Assembly: GCF_021010565.1 (NCBI RefSeq)
Contig: NZ_JAJNAY010000002.1
Coordinates: forward strand, 868,001 to 932,000
Direction: 5' to 3'
DNA from: Chryseobacterium turcicum
GTDB lineage: Bacteria > Bacteroidota > Bacteroidia > Flavobacteriales > Weeksellaceae
Length of the DNA: 64,000 nucleotides
Part shown: positions 29,560 to 39,312 of the stretch, piece by piece
Layout: each line of letters opens with the position of its first letter
Numbering within the stretch: the stretch's first letter is position 1
Notes under the pieces: model-generated
Told to the model about the DNA's origin: nothing
Database searches by the model: none
What the model saw: only the letters and a program-made list of their open reading frames with translations
Program-made: the position numbers and the translations under genes

Positions 29560-31677
29560 TTAACCTTTTGCTTTAGCAATGATATCTTCAGCAACGTTTT
29601 GTGGAGTAGCTTGGTACTTCTCTAATTCCATAGAAGAAGTAGCTCTTCCTGATGAAAGTGTTCTTAGAGTCGTAACATATCCAAACATTTCAGAAAGAGG
29701 AACTGAACCTTTGATAACAACAGCACCGTTCTTTTCTTCTTGTCCGCTAATTGTACCTCTTCTCTTGTTAAGGTCTCCAATAATGTTACCCATATATTCT
29801 TCTGGAGTTACAACCTCCAATTTCATAATAGGCTCCATAATTACTGGCTTAGCAGCACGTCCCGCTTCTTTAAATCCTAACTTTGCAGCCATTTCAAAAG
29901 AAAGAGCATCAGAATCCACCGCGTGGAAAGATCCGTCTTTAAGAGTAACTTTAATACCTTCAACTTCGAAACCAGCCAAAGGACCGTTTTTCATTGCAGC
30001 TTTAAAGCCTTTTTCAATTGATGGAACAAATTCTCTAGGAACGTTACCACCTTTGATCTCATTAATAAACTCAAGACCTACTTTACCTTCGTCAGCTGGA
30101 CCTAGTTCGAATACGATATCAGCAAATTTACCCTTACCACCAGATTGTTTTTTGTAAACTTCTCTGTGCTGAGCAACTCTTGTAAGATTTTCTTTGTATT
30201 CTACCTGAGGCTGTCCTTGGTTAACTTCTACTTTGAATTCTCTTCTCATACGATCTACAAGAATGTCAAGGTGAAGTTCACCCATTCCCGAGATAATCGT
30301 TTGACCAGAAGCTTCGTCAGTTTTAACCTGGAACGTAGGATCTTCTTCAGCTAATTTAGCCAAAGCGTTACCCATTTTATCCTGGTCAGCTTTAGTTTTA
30401 GGTTCAACAGCGATACCAATTACTGGATCAGGGAAAACCATCGATTCTAGAACGATAGGGTTTTTCTCGTCACACATTGTATCACCAGTTTTGATAGATT
30501 TGAAACCTACCGCAGCACCAATATCTCCTGCTTCAATATATTCTACAGGATTTTGCTTGTTAGCGTGCATCTGATAGATTCTTGAGATTCTTTCTTTATC
30601 ACCTGAACGAGTGTTTAAGATATAAGAACCTGCATCTAGTCTTCCAGAGTATGCTCTGAAGAAAGCTAATCTTCCTACGAAAGGATCGGTAGCAATCTTA
30701 AATGCTAAAGCCGCGAAAGGCTCTTTTACGTCTGGTTTTCTGAAGATTTCAAGATCTGTTCTTGGGTCTGTACCTTTGATATCATCTTTATCCAATGGAG
30801 AAGGCAAGTATTTACATACTGCATCCAACATAAACTGTACTCCTTTATTCTTAAATGAAGAACCACAAGTCATTGGGATAATAGATAAGTCGATAGTAGC
30901 TTTTCTAAGAGCTTCGTTGATTTCTTCTTCTGAAATTGAATCTGGATCTTCGAAGAATTTCTCCATCAAAGTATCATCATAATCAGCAACAGCTTCAACT
31001 AATTTTTCTCTGTATTCAAGAACTTCAGCCTTCATGTCTTCAGGAATTGGCACTACTTCGAAAGTAGCTCCTTGTCCTGCTTCATCCCAGATGATCGCTC
31101 TGTTTTTAATTAAGTCTACTACACCTTTGAAATCTTCTTCAGCACCGATTGGTAAAACGATTGGAACTGCGTTTGATCCTAACATAGTCTTAACCTGGTT
31201 TACCACGTTAAGGAAGTCAGCACCTTGTCTGTCCATTTTGTTTACGAATCCCATTCTTGCAACTTTATAGTTGTCAGCAAGTCTCCAGTTTGTTTCAGAC
31301 TGAGGCTCTACTCCATCTACTGCAGAGAATAAGAATACCAAACCATCTAATACTCTTAAAGAACGGTTTACTTCTACTGTGAAGTCAACGTGTCCTGGTG
31401 TATCGATAATGTTGAAGTGGTAAGATTTACTTTCAGGTAAAATTTTACCTTGATCAGTTGGGAAATTCCAAGCACAAGTAGTTGCTGCAGAAGTAATTGT
31501 AATACCTCTTTCAGCTTCCTGCTCCATCCAGTCCATTGTAGAAGCACCATCATGTACTTCACCAATTTTGTGGTTTACTCCTGTATAGAATAAAATCCTT
31601 TCTGTAGTGGTAGTTTTACCAGCATCAATGTGCGCAGCAATACCAATATTTCTTGTAAATTTAAGATCTCTACTCAT
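29560..31677 (-). CDS. fusA: Elongation factor G
   Basis: 705 residues. The P-loop AHIDAGKTT is at residue 15, DTPGHVDFT is G3 and NKMDRQGAD is G4. EF-G domains II-V follow, ending [10 protein letters not shown]. It drives ribosomal translocation. It is 6 bp after rpsG. Confidence 0.98.
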   Translation of the reverse strand: MSRDLKFTRNIGIAAHIDAGKTTTTERILFYTGVNHKIGEVHDGASTMDWMEQEAERGITITSAATTCAWNFPTDQGKILPESKSYHFNIIDTPGHVDFTVEVNRSLRVLDGLVFLFSAVDGVEPQSETNWRLADNYKVARMGFVNKMDRQGADFLNVVNQVKTMLGSNAVPIVLPIGAEEDFKGVVDLIKNRAIIWDEAGQGATFEVVPIPEDMKAEVLEYREKLVEAVADYDDTLMEKFFEDPDSISEEEINEALRKATIDLSIIPMTCGSSFKNKGVQFMLDAVCKYLPSPLDKDDIKGTDPRTDLEIFRKPDVKEPFAALAFKIATDPFVGRLAFFRAYSGRLDAGSYILNTRSGDKERISRIYQMHANKQNPVEYIEAGDIGAAVGFKSIKTGDTMCDEKNPIVLESMVFPDPVIGIAVEPKTKADQDKMGNALAKLAEEDPTFQVKTDEASGQTIISGMGELHLDILVDRMRREFKVEVNQGQPQVEYKENLTRVAQHREVYKKQSGGKGKFADIVFELGPADEGKVGLEFINEIKGGNVPREFVPSIEKGFKAAMKNGPLAGFEVEGIKVTLKDGSFHAVDSDALSFEMAAKLGFKEAGRAAKPVIMEPIMKLEVVTPEEYMGNIIGDLNKRRGTISGQEEKNGAVVIKGSVPLSEMFGYVTTLRTLSSGRATSSMELEKYQATPQNVAEDIIAKAKG

Positions 31678-31683
31678 TTCTAA

Positions 31684-32160
31684 TTAGAATTTAAAGTGAG
31701 AGAAAGCTTTGTTAGCTTCCGCCATTTTGTGAGTATCAGATTTCTTCTTGTAAGCAGCTCCTTCTTCTCTTGAAGCGGCAACTACTTCATTAGCCAATTT
31801 CAAAGCCATTGACTTATCATTTCTCTTTTTAGAGTAAAGGATTAACCATTTCATAGCCATAGAAATTTTTCTATCAGCTCTGATTGGCATAGGAATCTGG
31901 AAGTTTGCTCCACCTACTCTTCTAGAACGTACTTCTACGTGAGGCATAACGTTAGTCAATGCATCTTTCCAGATTTCAAGGGCAGTCTTTTCAGTTTCTC
32001 CTTTTTTTGCTTCTACTAGCTCAAGAGCGTCATAGAATATTTTGAATGCGATTGACTTCTTACCATCAAGCATCAAGTTGTTTACGAATCTAGTTACCAA
32101 TTGATCATTAAATTTTGGATCTGGTAACAACGGTCTTTTTTTCGCTTTTGTCTTTCTCAT
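31684..32160 (-). CDS. rpsG: 30S ribosomal protein S7
   Basis: 158 residues. It has the signature [20 protein letters not shown], then [20 protein letters not shown]. It organises the 16S rRNA 3' major domain. It is the second gene of the str operon. Confidence 0.98.
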   Translation of the reverse strand: MRKTKAKKRPLLPDPKFNDQLVTRFVNNLMLDGKKSIAFKIFYDALELVEAKKGETEKTALEIWKDALTNVMPHVEVRSRRVGGANFQIPMPIRADRKISMAMKWLILYSKKRNDKSMALKLANEVVAASREEGAAYKKKSDTHKMAEANKAFSHFKF

Positions 32161-32183
32161 TGTTTCTGTACCTTATTTAATGA

Positions 32184-32597
32184 TTATTTTTTCTTTCCTT
32201 TAGCCGGTGCAGCTGCAGCTTGACCTGGCTTAGGTCTCTTAGCTCCATACTTCGATCTTCTCTGAGTTCTTCCGCTTACTCCAGCAGTATCTAACGCACC
32301 TCTTACGATGTGGTATCTAACTCCTGGTAAATCTTTTACTCTCCCCCCGCGTACCAATACTATCGAGTGCTCTTGAAGATTATGTCCTTCACCTGGGATA
32401 TAGGCGTTAACTTCTTTACCGTTTGAAAGTCTTACCCTTGCAACTTTTCTAAGTGCAGAGTTAGGTTTCTTAGGTGTGGTAGTATATACTCTCGTACATA
32501 CACCTCGTCTTTGTGGACAAGAATCAAGTGCAGCCGATTTACTCTTCTTGGTAAGTGCGACTCTTCCTTTTCTAACTAATTGTTGAATAGTAGGCAT
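32184..32597 (-). CDS. rpsL: 30S ribosomal protein S12
   Basis: 137 residues with the core [20 protein letters not shown] and [18 protein letters not shown]. The lysines whose change gives streptomycin resistance in other bacteria are unchanged (43/44 and 88), so the sequence looks wild type. A short Ala/Lys tail ([11 protein letters not shown]) ends the protein. First gene of the str operon. Confidence 0.98.
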   Translation of the reverse strand: MPTIQQLVRKGRVALTKKSKSAALDSCPQRRGVCTRVYTTTPKKPNSALRKVARVRLSNGKEVNAYIPGEGHNLQEHSIVLVRGGRVKDLPGVRYHIVRGALDTAGVSGRTQRRSKYGAKRPKPGQAAAAPAKGKKK

Positions 32598-32620
32598 TTA
32601 ATTGCTTTTATTTTAGTTTG

Positions 32621-32650
32621 CAAAAGTAGTAATAATTTTTTAATTGACAA
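32621..32650 (-). promoter_or_regulatory. Promoter of the str operon
   Basis: On the minus strand TTG (32648-32650), a 19-bp spacer and TACTTTTG (32621-32628) make a full Bacteroidota promoter. It lies 24 bp before the rpsL ATG. Confidence 0.7.
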
Positions 32651-32720
32651 GCAGTTGCAAATAATTATTTACATTCTTAAAAATTAATTAACAGAAACTT
32701 ACGCATCTAAGCTTAGGATT

Positions 32721-34097
32721 TTATTCTGTCTTAAATTTAATTTCCGACGTGTACAAAACTTTAGATTTATCTTTTATTGTATCGTTCATTAGCCATTTTA
32801 TTTTAGGATTTAAGCATCCTATAATATTTTCTTTGATGCTTCCCACCTGTTTATTGGTATGTTGATAACTAAAATTTTTATTAATAATCGGAATATGATA
32901 AATTGTGGTGGTCACTTTATCTTTTTCATCATTATACAAATATTTCTTGCCTACAAAGCGTGACATCTGTGGCTCAATTTTCTTTTTATTGCTCAAAAAA
33001 TTACTAGGATCTTTCACGTTATATACAGCAAGAAATACAAAAAAGAAACAGGAAACTCTCCAAATCAATTTGTCAGATTTTAAATTTTGAAAATATAAAA
33101 TTAGAAATGAAAAGAATAAACAAATATTTGTTGCCGCCATCATCCGTACATTCATCTCTTCTATCTGCTGATAAAAGCTAGAAATAAATAATGCAGTAGC
33201 ATATCCGAAAGCTACAATCCATAATAAAATATGGAAATAGTATAACTCTGTTTCTTTAGACTTTTTATAGTATTTAAAAAAATAAAATAACAATCGTAAA
33301 TCGATTAGAAGTAATAAGAATTGAAAACCTATACTTAAGCCACTATTTGAAGCAGGCTTTATACCTATAAATGGATTTATTGAATTTACAACTCCCAAAA
33401 TATCCCTTACTACATATATTGGTAGATTCTCAATAGGAGCACCCCGTAAATTCTCTCCTGTAAAACTTCCAAATTGAAAATAATTAAAAAGCAAATATGA
33501 ACTTATTCCCAATCCAGATAAAAAAAGACATAATAAGAATGGTTTGAAATACAATTCCTTTTTCAGTTTAAAAAACATCAGTAAAAAGAAAAGCAACATT
33601 GATGCATAAATATAAATTCCAGAATACCTTATCAAAAACATACAAACCAAAACCACCGAAACACATACTGCATTTTGATAGCTTTTACTTTTTTCCAAAA
33701 ACATTTGATGCAAAAAGTAAAAAAGAAAATATAGAAAAAAAACAAACGGAGCTTCAGAAATTGCCCCTAAAAAAACAAAGAAAAAAGTTTTGCCGGTAAA
33801 CAATAAAACCGTCTCCCTAAAATAAAACTTTTTAAAATATGAGAAACTTAGAATTGTAATAATTAAAAAAAGATTCAGAATCCTGGAAGTCCAAAACCAA
33901 TCTCCTGCAATATTATAAATCAATCTTAGCAAAACAGGATAACCTAAAGGAAAAAGATTAGTTTCCGGATTTGGCAAATCAGCAGCAATTCCAAAATAAG
34001 AAAGACTGTCAGCTCCTACCCCTCCATTTGAAAAGAAAAAAGGTACAACAAAATAGACAATCACTATTAATACCGCTAAAATTTTGTATTTAAACAT
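32721..34097 (-). CDS. Integral membrane protein, possibly a GT-C-type glycosyltransferase
   Basis: 458 residues with about ten membrane segments, starting MFKYKILAVLIVIVYFVVPF. The first external loop carries GGVGADSLSYFGIAADLPNP and FPLGYPVLLRLI. An acidic residue in that loop before a long multi-pass body is typical of GT-C enzymes using lipid-phosphate sugars. No named family is certain, and the C-terminal ~60 residues are soluble. It stands alone between rpsL and dps. Confidence 0.6.
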   Translation of the reverse strand: MFKYKILAVLIVIVYFVVPFFFSNGGVGADSLSYFGIAADLPNPETNLFPLGYPVLLRLIYNIAGDWFWTSRILNLFLIITILSFSYFKKFYFRETVLLFTGKTFFFVFLGAISEAPFVFFLYFLFYFLHQMFLEKSKSYQNAVCVSVVLVCMFLIRYSGIYIYASMLLFFLLMFFKLKKELYFKPFLLCLFLSGLGISSYLLFNYFQFGSFTGENLRGAPIENLPIYVVRDILGVVNSINPFIGIKPASNSGLSIGFQFLLLLIDLRLLFYFFKYYKKSKETELYYFHILLWIVAFGYATALFISSFYQQIEEMNVRMMAATNICLFFSFLILYFQNLKSDKLIWRVSCFFFVFLAVYNVKDPSNFLSNKKKIEPQMSRFVGKKYLYNDEKDKVTTTIYHIPIINKNFSYQHTNKQVGSIKENIIGCLNPKIKWLMNDTIKDKSKVLYTSEIKFKTE

Positions 34098-34240
34098 TGC
34101 TTCTCCAGTTTATTTTTTCGCAATATTAAGAATTCTTATTTAGACCTATTTCAAAAATTTACACATAGCCAACATCTATCGCAAAAAGCAGTCTAATGGC
34201 ACAATATTTCCTTAACTTAGAGATATCAAAAAATAAACTT

Positions 34241-34717
34241 ATGAAAAATGCTAATATTATCGGTTTAAAAGAAACCGACTGCCAAAACATTGCAGAAAAA
34301 CTTAATATATTACTTGCCAACTATTCTGTCTTTTATCAGAATACAAGAGGCTCTCACTGGAACATTAAAGGTGAACAATTTTTCACCTTACACCCTAAGT
34401 TTGAAGAGCTCTATAATAGTTTAGTTCTAAAAATAGACGAAATTGCAGAGCGTATACTGACGTTAGGAGCCACTCCGGCGCATAACTACTCAGATTACCT
34501 TAAAGTTTCTACCATTAAAGAAAGCAAAGAAGTAACCGACGGTAATAAAAGTGTAGAAATTATTCTAAATTCTTTTAAAGTGGTTATCGATTTACAAAGA
34601 GAACTTTTAGACATCACAGATAAAGCCGGCGACGAAGGTACCAACTCTCAAATGAGCGACTATATTACCGAGCAGGAAAAAGAAGTCTGGATGTACAATT
34701 CTTATTTAGGGAAGTAA
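34241..34717 (+). CDS. dps: Dps family DNA-protecting ferritin-like protein
   Basis: 158 residues from the ATG at 34241. An upstream in-frame ATG at 34196 would add 15 residues, but that region looks like promoter or leader. Ferroxidase ligands are visible: H39 (GSHWNIKG), H51, D66 and E70 (KIDEIAER). The protein stores iron, uses peroxide and may bind DNA. A strong terminator follows at 34747. Confidence 0.93.
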   Translation: MKNANIIGLKETDCQNIAEKLNILLANYSVFYQNTRGSHWNIKGEQFFTLHPKFEELYNSLVLKIDEIAERILTLGATPAHNYSDYLKVSTIKESKEVTDGNKSVEIILNSFKVVIDLQRELLDITDKAGDEGTNSQMSDYITEQEKEVWMYNSYLGK

Positions 34718-34746
34718 AAACAGAATAAAAATCATTACAATATTTA

Positions 34747-34780
34747 AAAAATCGTCTTACATTTAGACGATTTTTATTTT
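34747..34780 (+). terminator. Terminator of dps
   Basis: AAAAATCGTCT (34747-34757) and AGACGATTTTT (34765-34775) form an 11-bp stem with a 7-nt loop and a T-rich tail. Confidence 0.85.
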
Positions 34781-34788
34781 AAATAAAC

Positions 34789-34796
34789 TAAATTTG
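34789..34796 (+). promoter_or_regulatory. -7 element of pncB
   Basis: TAAATTTG ends 17 bp before the ATG at 34814. It overlaps the longer possible GTG start at 34796, which argues against that start. Confidence 0.45.
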
Positions 34797-34813
34797 TGTT
34801 AAAATTACACAAT

Positions 34814-35992
34814 ATGCAAAATATGACGTTCAACTCCATTCTAGACAACGATTTCTATAAAATTACCATGCAAAATGCCGTGGTACAACTCTTCCCGAGA
34901 CAGACTGTAAAATATGAATTTATCAACCGCGGAAAACATCATTTCCCTGAAGGATTTGACCATGCTTTAAGAGAGGTTGTCAATAAAATGGCAGAACTTA
35001 AGTTAACTAAAGATGAAAAAAAGTTTTTAGCTCAAACCTGTCCTTACTTAGACTTACCCTATCTTGATTTTCTTGAAGGTTACCATTACGACCCTTCTGA
35101 AGTAAAAATCTTACAGACCGGAAACGACCTGTCAGTAACCGTTGAAGGACTTTGGTACCGTACGATTCTTTGGGAAGTTCCTTTATTAGCTTTGATTAGC
35201 GAGCTCCATTACGAGATGAATCACATGGAAAGAGACTCCAATGAAGTCGTAATGGCCAAAACCTTGGAAAAAGCAGATTCCTTAAACAAATTGGGTGTTA
35301 ACTTCGCAGAATTTGGAACAAGAAGAAGACATTCTTATAAAGTACAGAATCTTGTGATGGAAGCTTTAACTCAGAAAAAAGATTCAACTTTCATAGGAAG
35401 TTCGAATGTACATTTTGCCATGAAATATGGAGTAAAACCTATTGGAACCCATGCTCACGAATGGTTTATGTTTCACGGAGCCGAGTTTGGATTTAAAATG
35501 GCCAACGAATTAGCGCTTGAACACTGGGTTGATGTATATCGTGGTGATTTAGGAGTAGCTCTTTCTGACACTTATACAACAGATGTTTTCTTCCAGCAGT
35601 TTGATAAAAAATTTGCAAAACTTTTCGACGGAGTGCGTCATGACAGTGGTGATGCGTTAGAATTTGCCGACAAAACAATTGCTCATTATAAACGTCACGG
35701 AATTAATCCTTTATTTAAATACATCATTTTTTCGGATGCTTTAAATCTTGAAAAAGTAGAAGAAATCACCAATTATTGCAAAGGAAAAATAGGTGTTTCT
35801 TTTGGAATAGGCACCAATCTCACCAATGATGTAGGTTTAAAACCTATGAACATTGTTATGAAACTCATCGGCGTACAATCTCTCAACAAAGAATGGATTC
35901 CTACAGTAAAACTTTCCGACGAACATGGAAAATATACAGGAGACCCTAAAATGATTGAGCTTGCAAAAGAGTTTTTGAGGATTAAAGATTAA
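34814..35992 (+). CDS. pncB: Nicotinate phosphoribosyltransferase
   Basis: 392 residues from the ATG at 34814 (a GTG six codons earlier overlaps the promoter; a second ATG is at 34823). It makes nicotinate mononucleotide from nicotinate and PRPP in NAD salvage. Recognised segments are NDFYKITMQNAVVQLFPRQT, FAEFGTRRRHSYKVQ, GTHAHEWFMFHGAEF and FDGVRHDSGDALEFADK. The seven-copy TTAGGGA array begins 2 bp after its stop. Confidence 0.95.
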   Translation: MQNMTFNSILDNDFYKITMQNAVVQLFPRQTVKYEFINRGKHHFPEGFDHALREVVNKMAELKLTKDEKKFLAQTCPYLDLPYLDFLEGYHYDPSEVKILQTGNDLSVTVEGLWYRTILWEVPLLALISELHYEMNHMERDSNEVVMAKTLEKADSLNKLGVNFAEFGTRRRHSYKVQNLVMEALTQKKDSTFIGSSNVHFAMKYGVKPIGTHAHEWFMFHGAEFGFKMANELALEHWVDVYRGDLGVALSDTYTTDVFFQQFDKKFAKLFDGVRHDSGDALEFADKTIAHYKRHGINPLFKYIIFSDALNLEKVEEITNYCKGKIGVSFGIGTNLTNDVGLKPMNIVMKLIGVQSLNKEWIPTVKLSDEHGKYTGDPKMIELAKEFLRIKD

Positions 35993-35993
35993 G

Positions 35994-36042
35994 TTAGGGA
36001 TTAGGGATTAGGGATTAGGGATTAGGGATTAGGGATTAGGGA
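35994..36042. repeat. Seven perfect tandem copies of the heptamer TTAGGGA
   Basis: The sequence TTAGGGA is repeated seven times without a break (49 bp), then degenerates to TTAAGCA. It lies directly after the pncB stop and 113 bp upstream of the YciI-like lipoprotein gene. No gene overlaps it. Confidence 0.97.
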
Positions 36043-36154
36043 TTAAGCAAAATTATGACAATCAGTAATTCATCCCTATTAAATATTTTTTAATACTTAA
36101 ATCAAATCTTATCAGATTTTGAAAACTTGTTAGGGTTTAAAAAAAATATTCACC

Positions 36155-36670
36155 ATGAAAAATTTATTACTTCTTATTGTAATCACATTTTCTTCGACTT
36201 CTTGTTTTGTCTACACAAAAGGCGAAGATGGAAAACCCGGAACTCCCGGCAAAAATAGCCCTTCTGCTGATTCAAAAAGTATCTACAACCAAAAACTGGC
36301 AGATTCATTAGGCGCAGATAAATACGGTATGAAAGCTTACACCATCGTAATGCTCACCACCGGAACAGCAAAAATTGATGATAAAGATAAAAAAGCAGAA
36401 CTGATGAAAGGCCACATGACCAACATCGGCAAGCTCGCAGATGAAGGAAAAATTGTTGTAGCCGGTCCGTTCTTAGAAAAGAATAAAGAAAATTACCGCG
36501 GAATGTTTATTTTCAATACAAAATCAAAAGAAGAAGCCGAATCTTGGGTAAAGACCGACCCAGCAGTTGCTGCCGGAATTTTCAGTTATGAAATATTTTC
36601 TTGGTATGGTTCTGCAGCTTTGCCTTTGTATTTGAAACATCATGAAGAAATTTCGAAAGAAAATCCTTAA
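36155..36670 (+). CDS. Secreted lipoprotein with a YciI-like domain
   Basis: 171 residues with a lipobox-like N-terminus (LLIVITFSSTSC; Cys17). A collagen-like stretch (GEDGKPGTPGKNSPSADSK) lies at ~22-40. A YCII-type ferredoxin-like domain at ~60-155 follows: AYTIVMLTTG, the conserved GHMTNIGKLADEGKIVVAGP, then YRGMFIFNTKSKEEAESWVK. YciI-type domains are usually cytoplasmic; a lipid-anchored copy is less common. A terminator follows. Confidence 0.75.
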   Translation: MKNLLLLIVITFSSTSCFVYTKGEDGKPGTPGKNSPSADSKSIYNQKLADSLGADKYGMKAYTIVMLTTGTAKIDDKDKKAELMKGHMTNIGKLADEGKIVVAGPFLEKNKENYRGMFIFNTKSKEEAESWVKTDPAVAAGIFSYEIFSWYGSAALPLYLKHHEEISKENP

Positions 36671-36677
36671 ATATCTA

Positions 36678-36704
36678 AACCTCGCAAACTCAGCGAGGTT
36701 TTTT
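36678..36704 (+). terminator. Terminator of the YciI-like gene
   Basis: AACCTCGC (36678-36685) and GCGAGGTT (36693-36700) with a T6 run (TTTTTT) after it. Confidence 0.85.
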
Positions 36705-36730
36705 CTTATATTTAATTAAAACTAAACCAG

Positions 36731-37486
36731 ATGAAAACCATAGAAGAAGTCCTGAAAAAATTAGACGAAATTATTATTTGGGCTAAAAAAAACAAAAGCC
36801 CAATTGGATATTTTGCATGTACCTACAAAATGATGACCGCACAGGTTTTAAAAGGAATTCAGCAGAAAAAATTTGAAGATAATCCAAGGATGATTTTGCT
36901 TGATATTGCTTTTGCAACAAGATATCTAGAAGCGTGGGAAAATTATAACAAGGGAAACAAATGTTCCAACTCGTGGTATCTAGCCTTTGAAGCGTCAAAA
37001 AATAAAGACCTTTTGATTCTACAACATATTTTTCTCGGGATAAATGCTCACATTAATTTAGATTTAGGAATTTCTGCCGCATCGATTATGCCTTATCGAA
37101 AAATTAATCCTTTAAAAACTGATTTTGAAAGAATTAATTCGGTCATCGCATCCATCAATCAAAATGTTCAGGATTCTTTAAATAAAATTTGCTATCCTGT
37201 AAACCTTATCGACAAACTTTCTAATGGAAAAGACAATGTGATTTTAGATTTTGCCATCTCAAAAGCAAGAGATACATCATGGGCAACTGCGGTTATTTCA
37301 TCAAATACGCCTAACTTTCTGAAAGAATCTGTCATCAATATTGTTGATTATGCTGCTGCAAAAGTTGCTTCACAGATTTTAAATCCTAAGTTACTTTCTT
37401 CAACACTCGCTAAAGAATTGAAAAAATGTGAAAGCAGTGATGTGGTGAAAAATATTGAAATTTTAGAAAAAACAAAAATAAGCTAA
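36731..37486 (+). CDS. DUF5995-like protein
   Basis: 251 residues, mainly helical and without a signal peptide. The segments GYFACTYKMMTAQVLKGIQQ, RYLEAWENYNKG and LQHIFLGINAHINLDLGISA resemble the DUF5995 family (all-helical, with conserved His and Asp). Function unknown. It is not obviously in an operon with rmuC. Confidence 0.65.
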   Translation: MKTIEEVLKKLDEIIIWAKKNKSPIGYFACTYKMMTAQVLKGIQQKKFEDNPRMILLDIAFATRYLEAWENYNKGNKCSNSWYLAFEASKNKDLLILQHIFLGINAHINLDLGISAASIMPYRKINPLKTDFERINSVIASINQNVQDSLNKICYPVNLIDKLSNGKDNVILDFAISKARDTSWATAVISSNTPNFLKESVINIVDYAAAKVASQILNPKLLSSTLAKELKKCESSDVVKNIEILEKTKIS

Positions 37487-37503
37487 CATTTTGACTAGCG
37501 TTT

Positions 37504-37710
37504 TTAATCCGTCAAAGCTTTACGATTCAATGAATATAAAATAATCCCTAAAGAACCAACTAAAGGAAAAAACAAAATTGTAAGAAAACCTAGAATTCCT
37601 AATTTATTTTTAAGGGCAAAATAAAATCCTGCTGTGTAAATAATCACACTTGCGATTGCAAAAAATAAAAGGCTGAAAGGCCAATTAACATTATCATTAT
37701 AGTAATTATT
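37504..37710 (-). pseudogene. Possible remnant of a small two-helix membrane protein gene
   Basis: On the minus strand a frame of 68 codons stays open and reads NNYYNDNVNWPFSLLFFAIA, then two hydrophobic helices, ending SLNRKALTD and stop. It has no ATG, GTG or TTG start of its own. An ATG just upstream (MLFKLYLIFISNTQ, then stop) is in another frame, so a 1-nt frameshift may have broken the gene. Alternatively the frame could be a chance non-coding stretch. Confidence 0.35.
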
Positions 37711-37755
37711 GAGTGTTTGAAATAAAAATCAAATATAATTTAAATAACATCTCGA

Positions 37756-37786
37756 TTGGGAAAATTTACAAAAAATTGTAATTTTG
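37756..37786 (+). promoter_or_regulatory. Promoter of rmuC
   Basis: TTG (37756-37758), a 20-bp spacer and TAATTTTG (37779-37786). The -7 ends 4 bp before the ATG at 37791, so the transcript would be leaderless or nearly so. Confidence 0.55.
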
Positions 37787-37790
37787 AACT

Positions 37791-39302
37791 ATGGAAATCA
37801 CTTATCTAATTATTGGATGTTTTGCAGGAGGAATTATCGGTGCTGTCATTATTTATTTTGTATTGAAATCTACGATGGTTTCTAGAAATTCTTATGATGA
37901 AATGAATCACTTACATATCAAAAGTAAAGCTGATTTAGAAAATTCTAACGCTAAAATTGAGGATTTAAATCAACAGATTAATATTCAAAAAGACATAAAT
38001 CTTGAACAATCTGATTTGTCAAATGACCTTAAAAACGAATTTTCAAAAATCTCTGCAGAAAACACTTTTCTTCAAACTCAATGTGATGAACAGAAGCTTT
38101 CAAATCAAAAACAAAATGCTCAAATTGAATTGATTTTAAATGAAAAGCAACATTTATATGCAAAAAACTCAGAATTATCTGCTCAAAATGAAGGCTTACA
38201 AAAATCTTTAGAAACTCAAAAAGAAGAAGTTAAAAAAATTCAGGAAGAAGGAAAGCTGCAGTTTGAAAATTTAGCCAACAAGATTTTAGAAGAAAAAACA
38301 GAAAAATTCACTGCCGTTAATCAGCATAATCTTAAAAATATTCTTGAACCTTTTCAGGAAAAAATCAATGATTTGAAAAATAAAGTCAATGAAGCGTATG
38401 AAAAGGAAAATAAAGAACGCTTTTCACTCGCTGAAAAAGTAAAAGAATTAGCTCAACTTAATCAGCAAATTTCTGAAGATGCTAAAAAGCTCACCAAAGC
38501 TCTGAAAGGCGAAAGTAAAACCCAGGGAAATTGGGGCGAAATGATTTTGGAAAGTATTCTAGAAAAATCTGGTTTGGTAAAAGGAAGAGAGTATTTCCTG
38601 GAGCATGAACTCAAAGACGAAGACAACAAAGCTTTATTTTCAGAATTTTCCGGTAAAAAAATGCGCCCTGATGCAGTGGTAAAATATCCTGACGAAAGAA
38701 ATGTAATCATCGACTCTAAAGTTTCTTTGACCGCTTTCACAGAACTCGTAGATGAAACCGATGCCGACATTTATCAAATCAAAGTCAATCAACATCTATC
38801 TTCTATCAAAACTCACATTAGTCAATTGAGTCAAAAAGCATATGACGATTACGGAAAATCGTTAGACTTTGTGATGATGTTTATTCCGAGCGAGCCAGCC
38901 TATATTGCCGCCATGCAAGCTGATCAAAATCTTTGGAATTTCGCTTACGAGAAAAGAATTTTACTTTTAAATCCTAGCAATCTGATTACATCCTTAAAAC
39001 TGATTGCTGATCTTTGGAAAAGAGAATATCAAAATAGAAATTCTATGGAAATTGCAGATCGTGGCGCTAAGCTCTATGATAAATTTGCTGGTTTTGTAGA
39101 AAATCTTGAAAAGGTGGGTAAAAATTTAGACTTAGCCAAAAATGTCTACAACGACGCCTACAAACAGTTATATACAGGAAATGACAACCTAATTATTCAG
39201 ACACAAAAACTGAAATCTTTAGGAATCAAAAATAAAAAAGAGCTTCCACAAAGTATTATCAACCATTCTGAAACAGATTCGCAAAACATTATCAACGACT
39301 AA
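37791..39302 (+). CDS. rmuC: DNA recombination protein RmuC
   Basis: 503 residues: an N-terminal membrane anchor (YLIIGCFAGGIIGAVIIYFV), a coiled coil to ~215, then the RmuC nuclease-like domain with SKTQGNWGEMILESILEKSG, KMRPDAVVKYPDERNVIIDS and FVMMFIPSEPAYIAAMQADQ. It belongs to the PD-(D/E)XK-like group, and limits inversions at short inverted repeats in E. coli. Confidence 0.93.
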   Translation: MEITYLIIGCFAGGIIGAVIIYFVLKSTMVSRNSYDEMNHLHIKSKADLENSNAKIEDLNQQINIQKDINLEQSDLSNDLKNEFSKISAENTFLQTQCDEQKLSNQKQNAQIELILNEKQHLYAKNSELSAQNEGLQKSLETQKEEVKKIQEEGKLQFENLANKILEEKTEKFTAVNQHNLKNILEPFQEKINDLKNKVNEAYEKENKERFSLAEKVKELAQLNQQISEDAKKLTKALKGESKTQGNWGEMILESILEKSGLVKGREYFLEHELKDEDNKALFSEFSGKKMRPDAVVKYPDERNVIIDSKVSLTAFTELVDETDADIYQIKVNQHLSSIKTHISQLSQKAYDDYGKSLDFVMMFIPSEPAYIAAMQADQNLWNFAYEKRILLLNPSNLITSLKLIADLWKREYQNRNSMEIADRGAKLYDKFAGFVENLEKVGKNLDLAKNVYNDAYKQLYTGNDNLIIQTQKLKSLGIKNKKELPQSIINHSETDSQNIIND

Positions 39303-39312
39303 GCTCAATTCT

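Noticed and set aside
29579..30157. Plus-strand open frame of 192 codons
   Set aside because: It is antisense to fusA, and codon use and protein make no sense.
34196..34240. Upstream start for dps
   Set aside because: The extra 15 residues are not typical of Dps and the region looks like leader sequence.
35994..36042. CRISPR array or telomere
   Set aside because: The repeat is 7 bp with no spacers and lies inside a chromosome; it is a simple tandem array.
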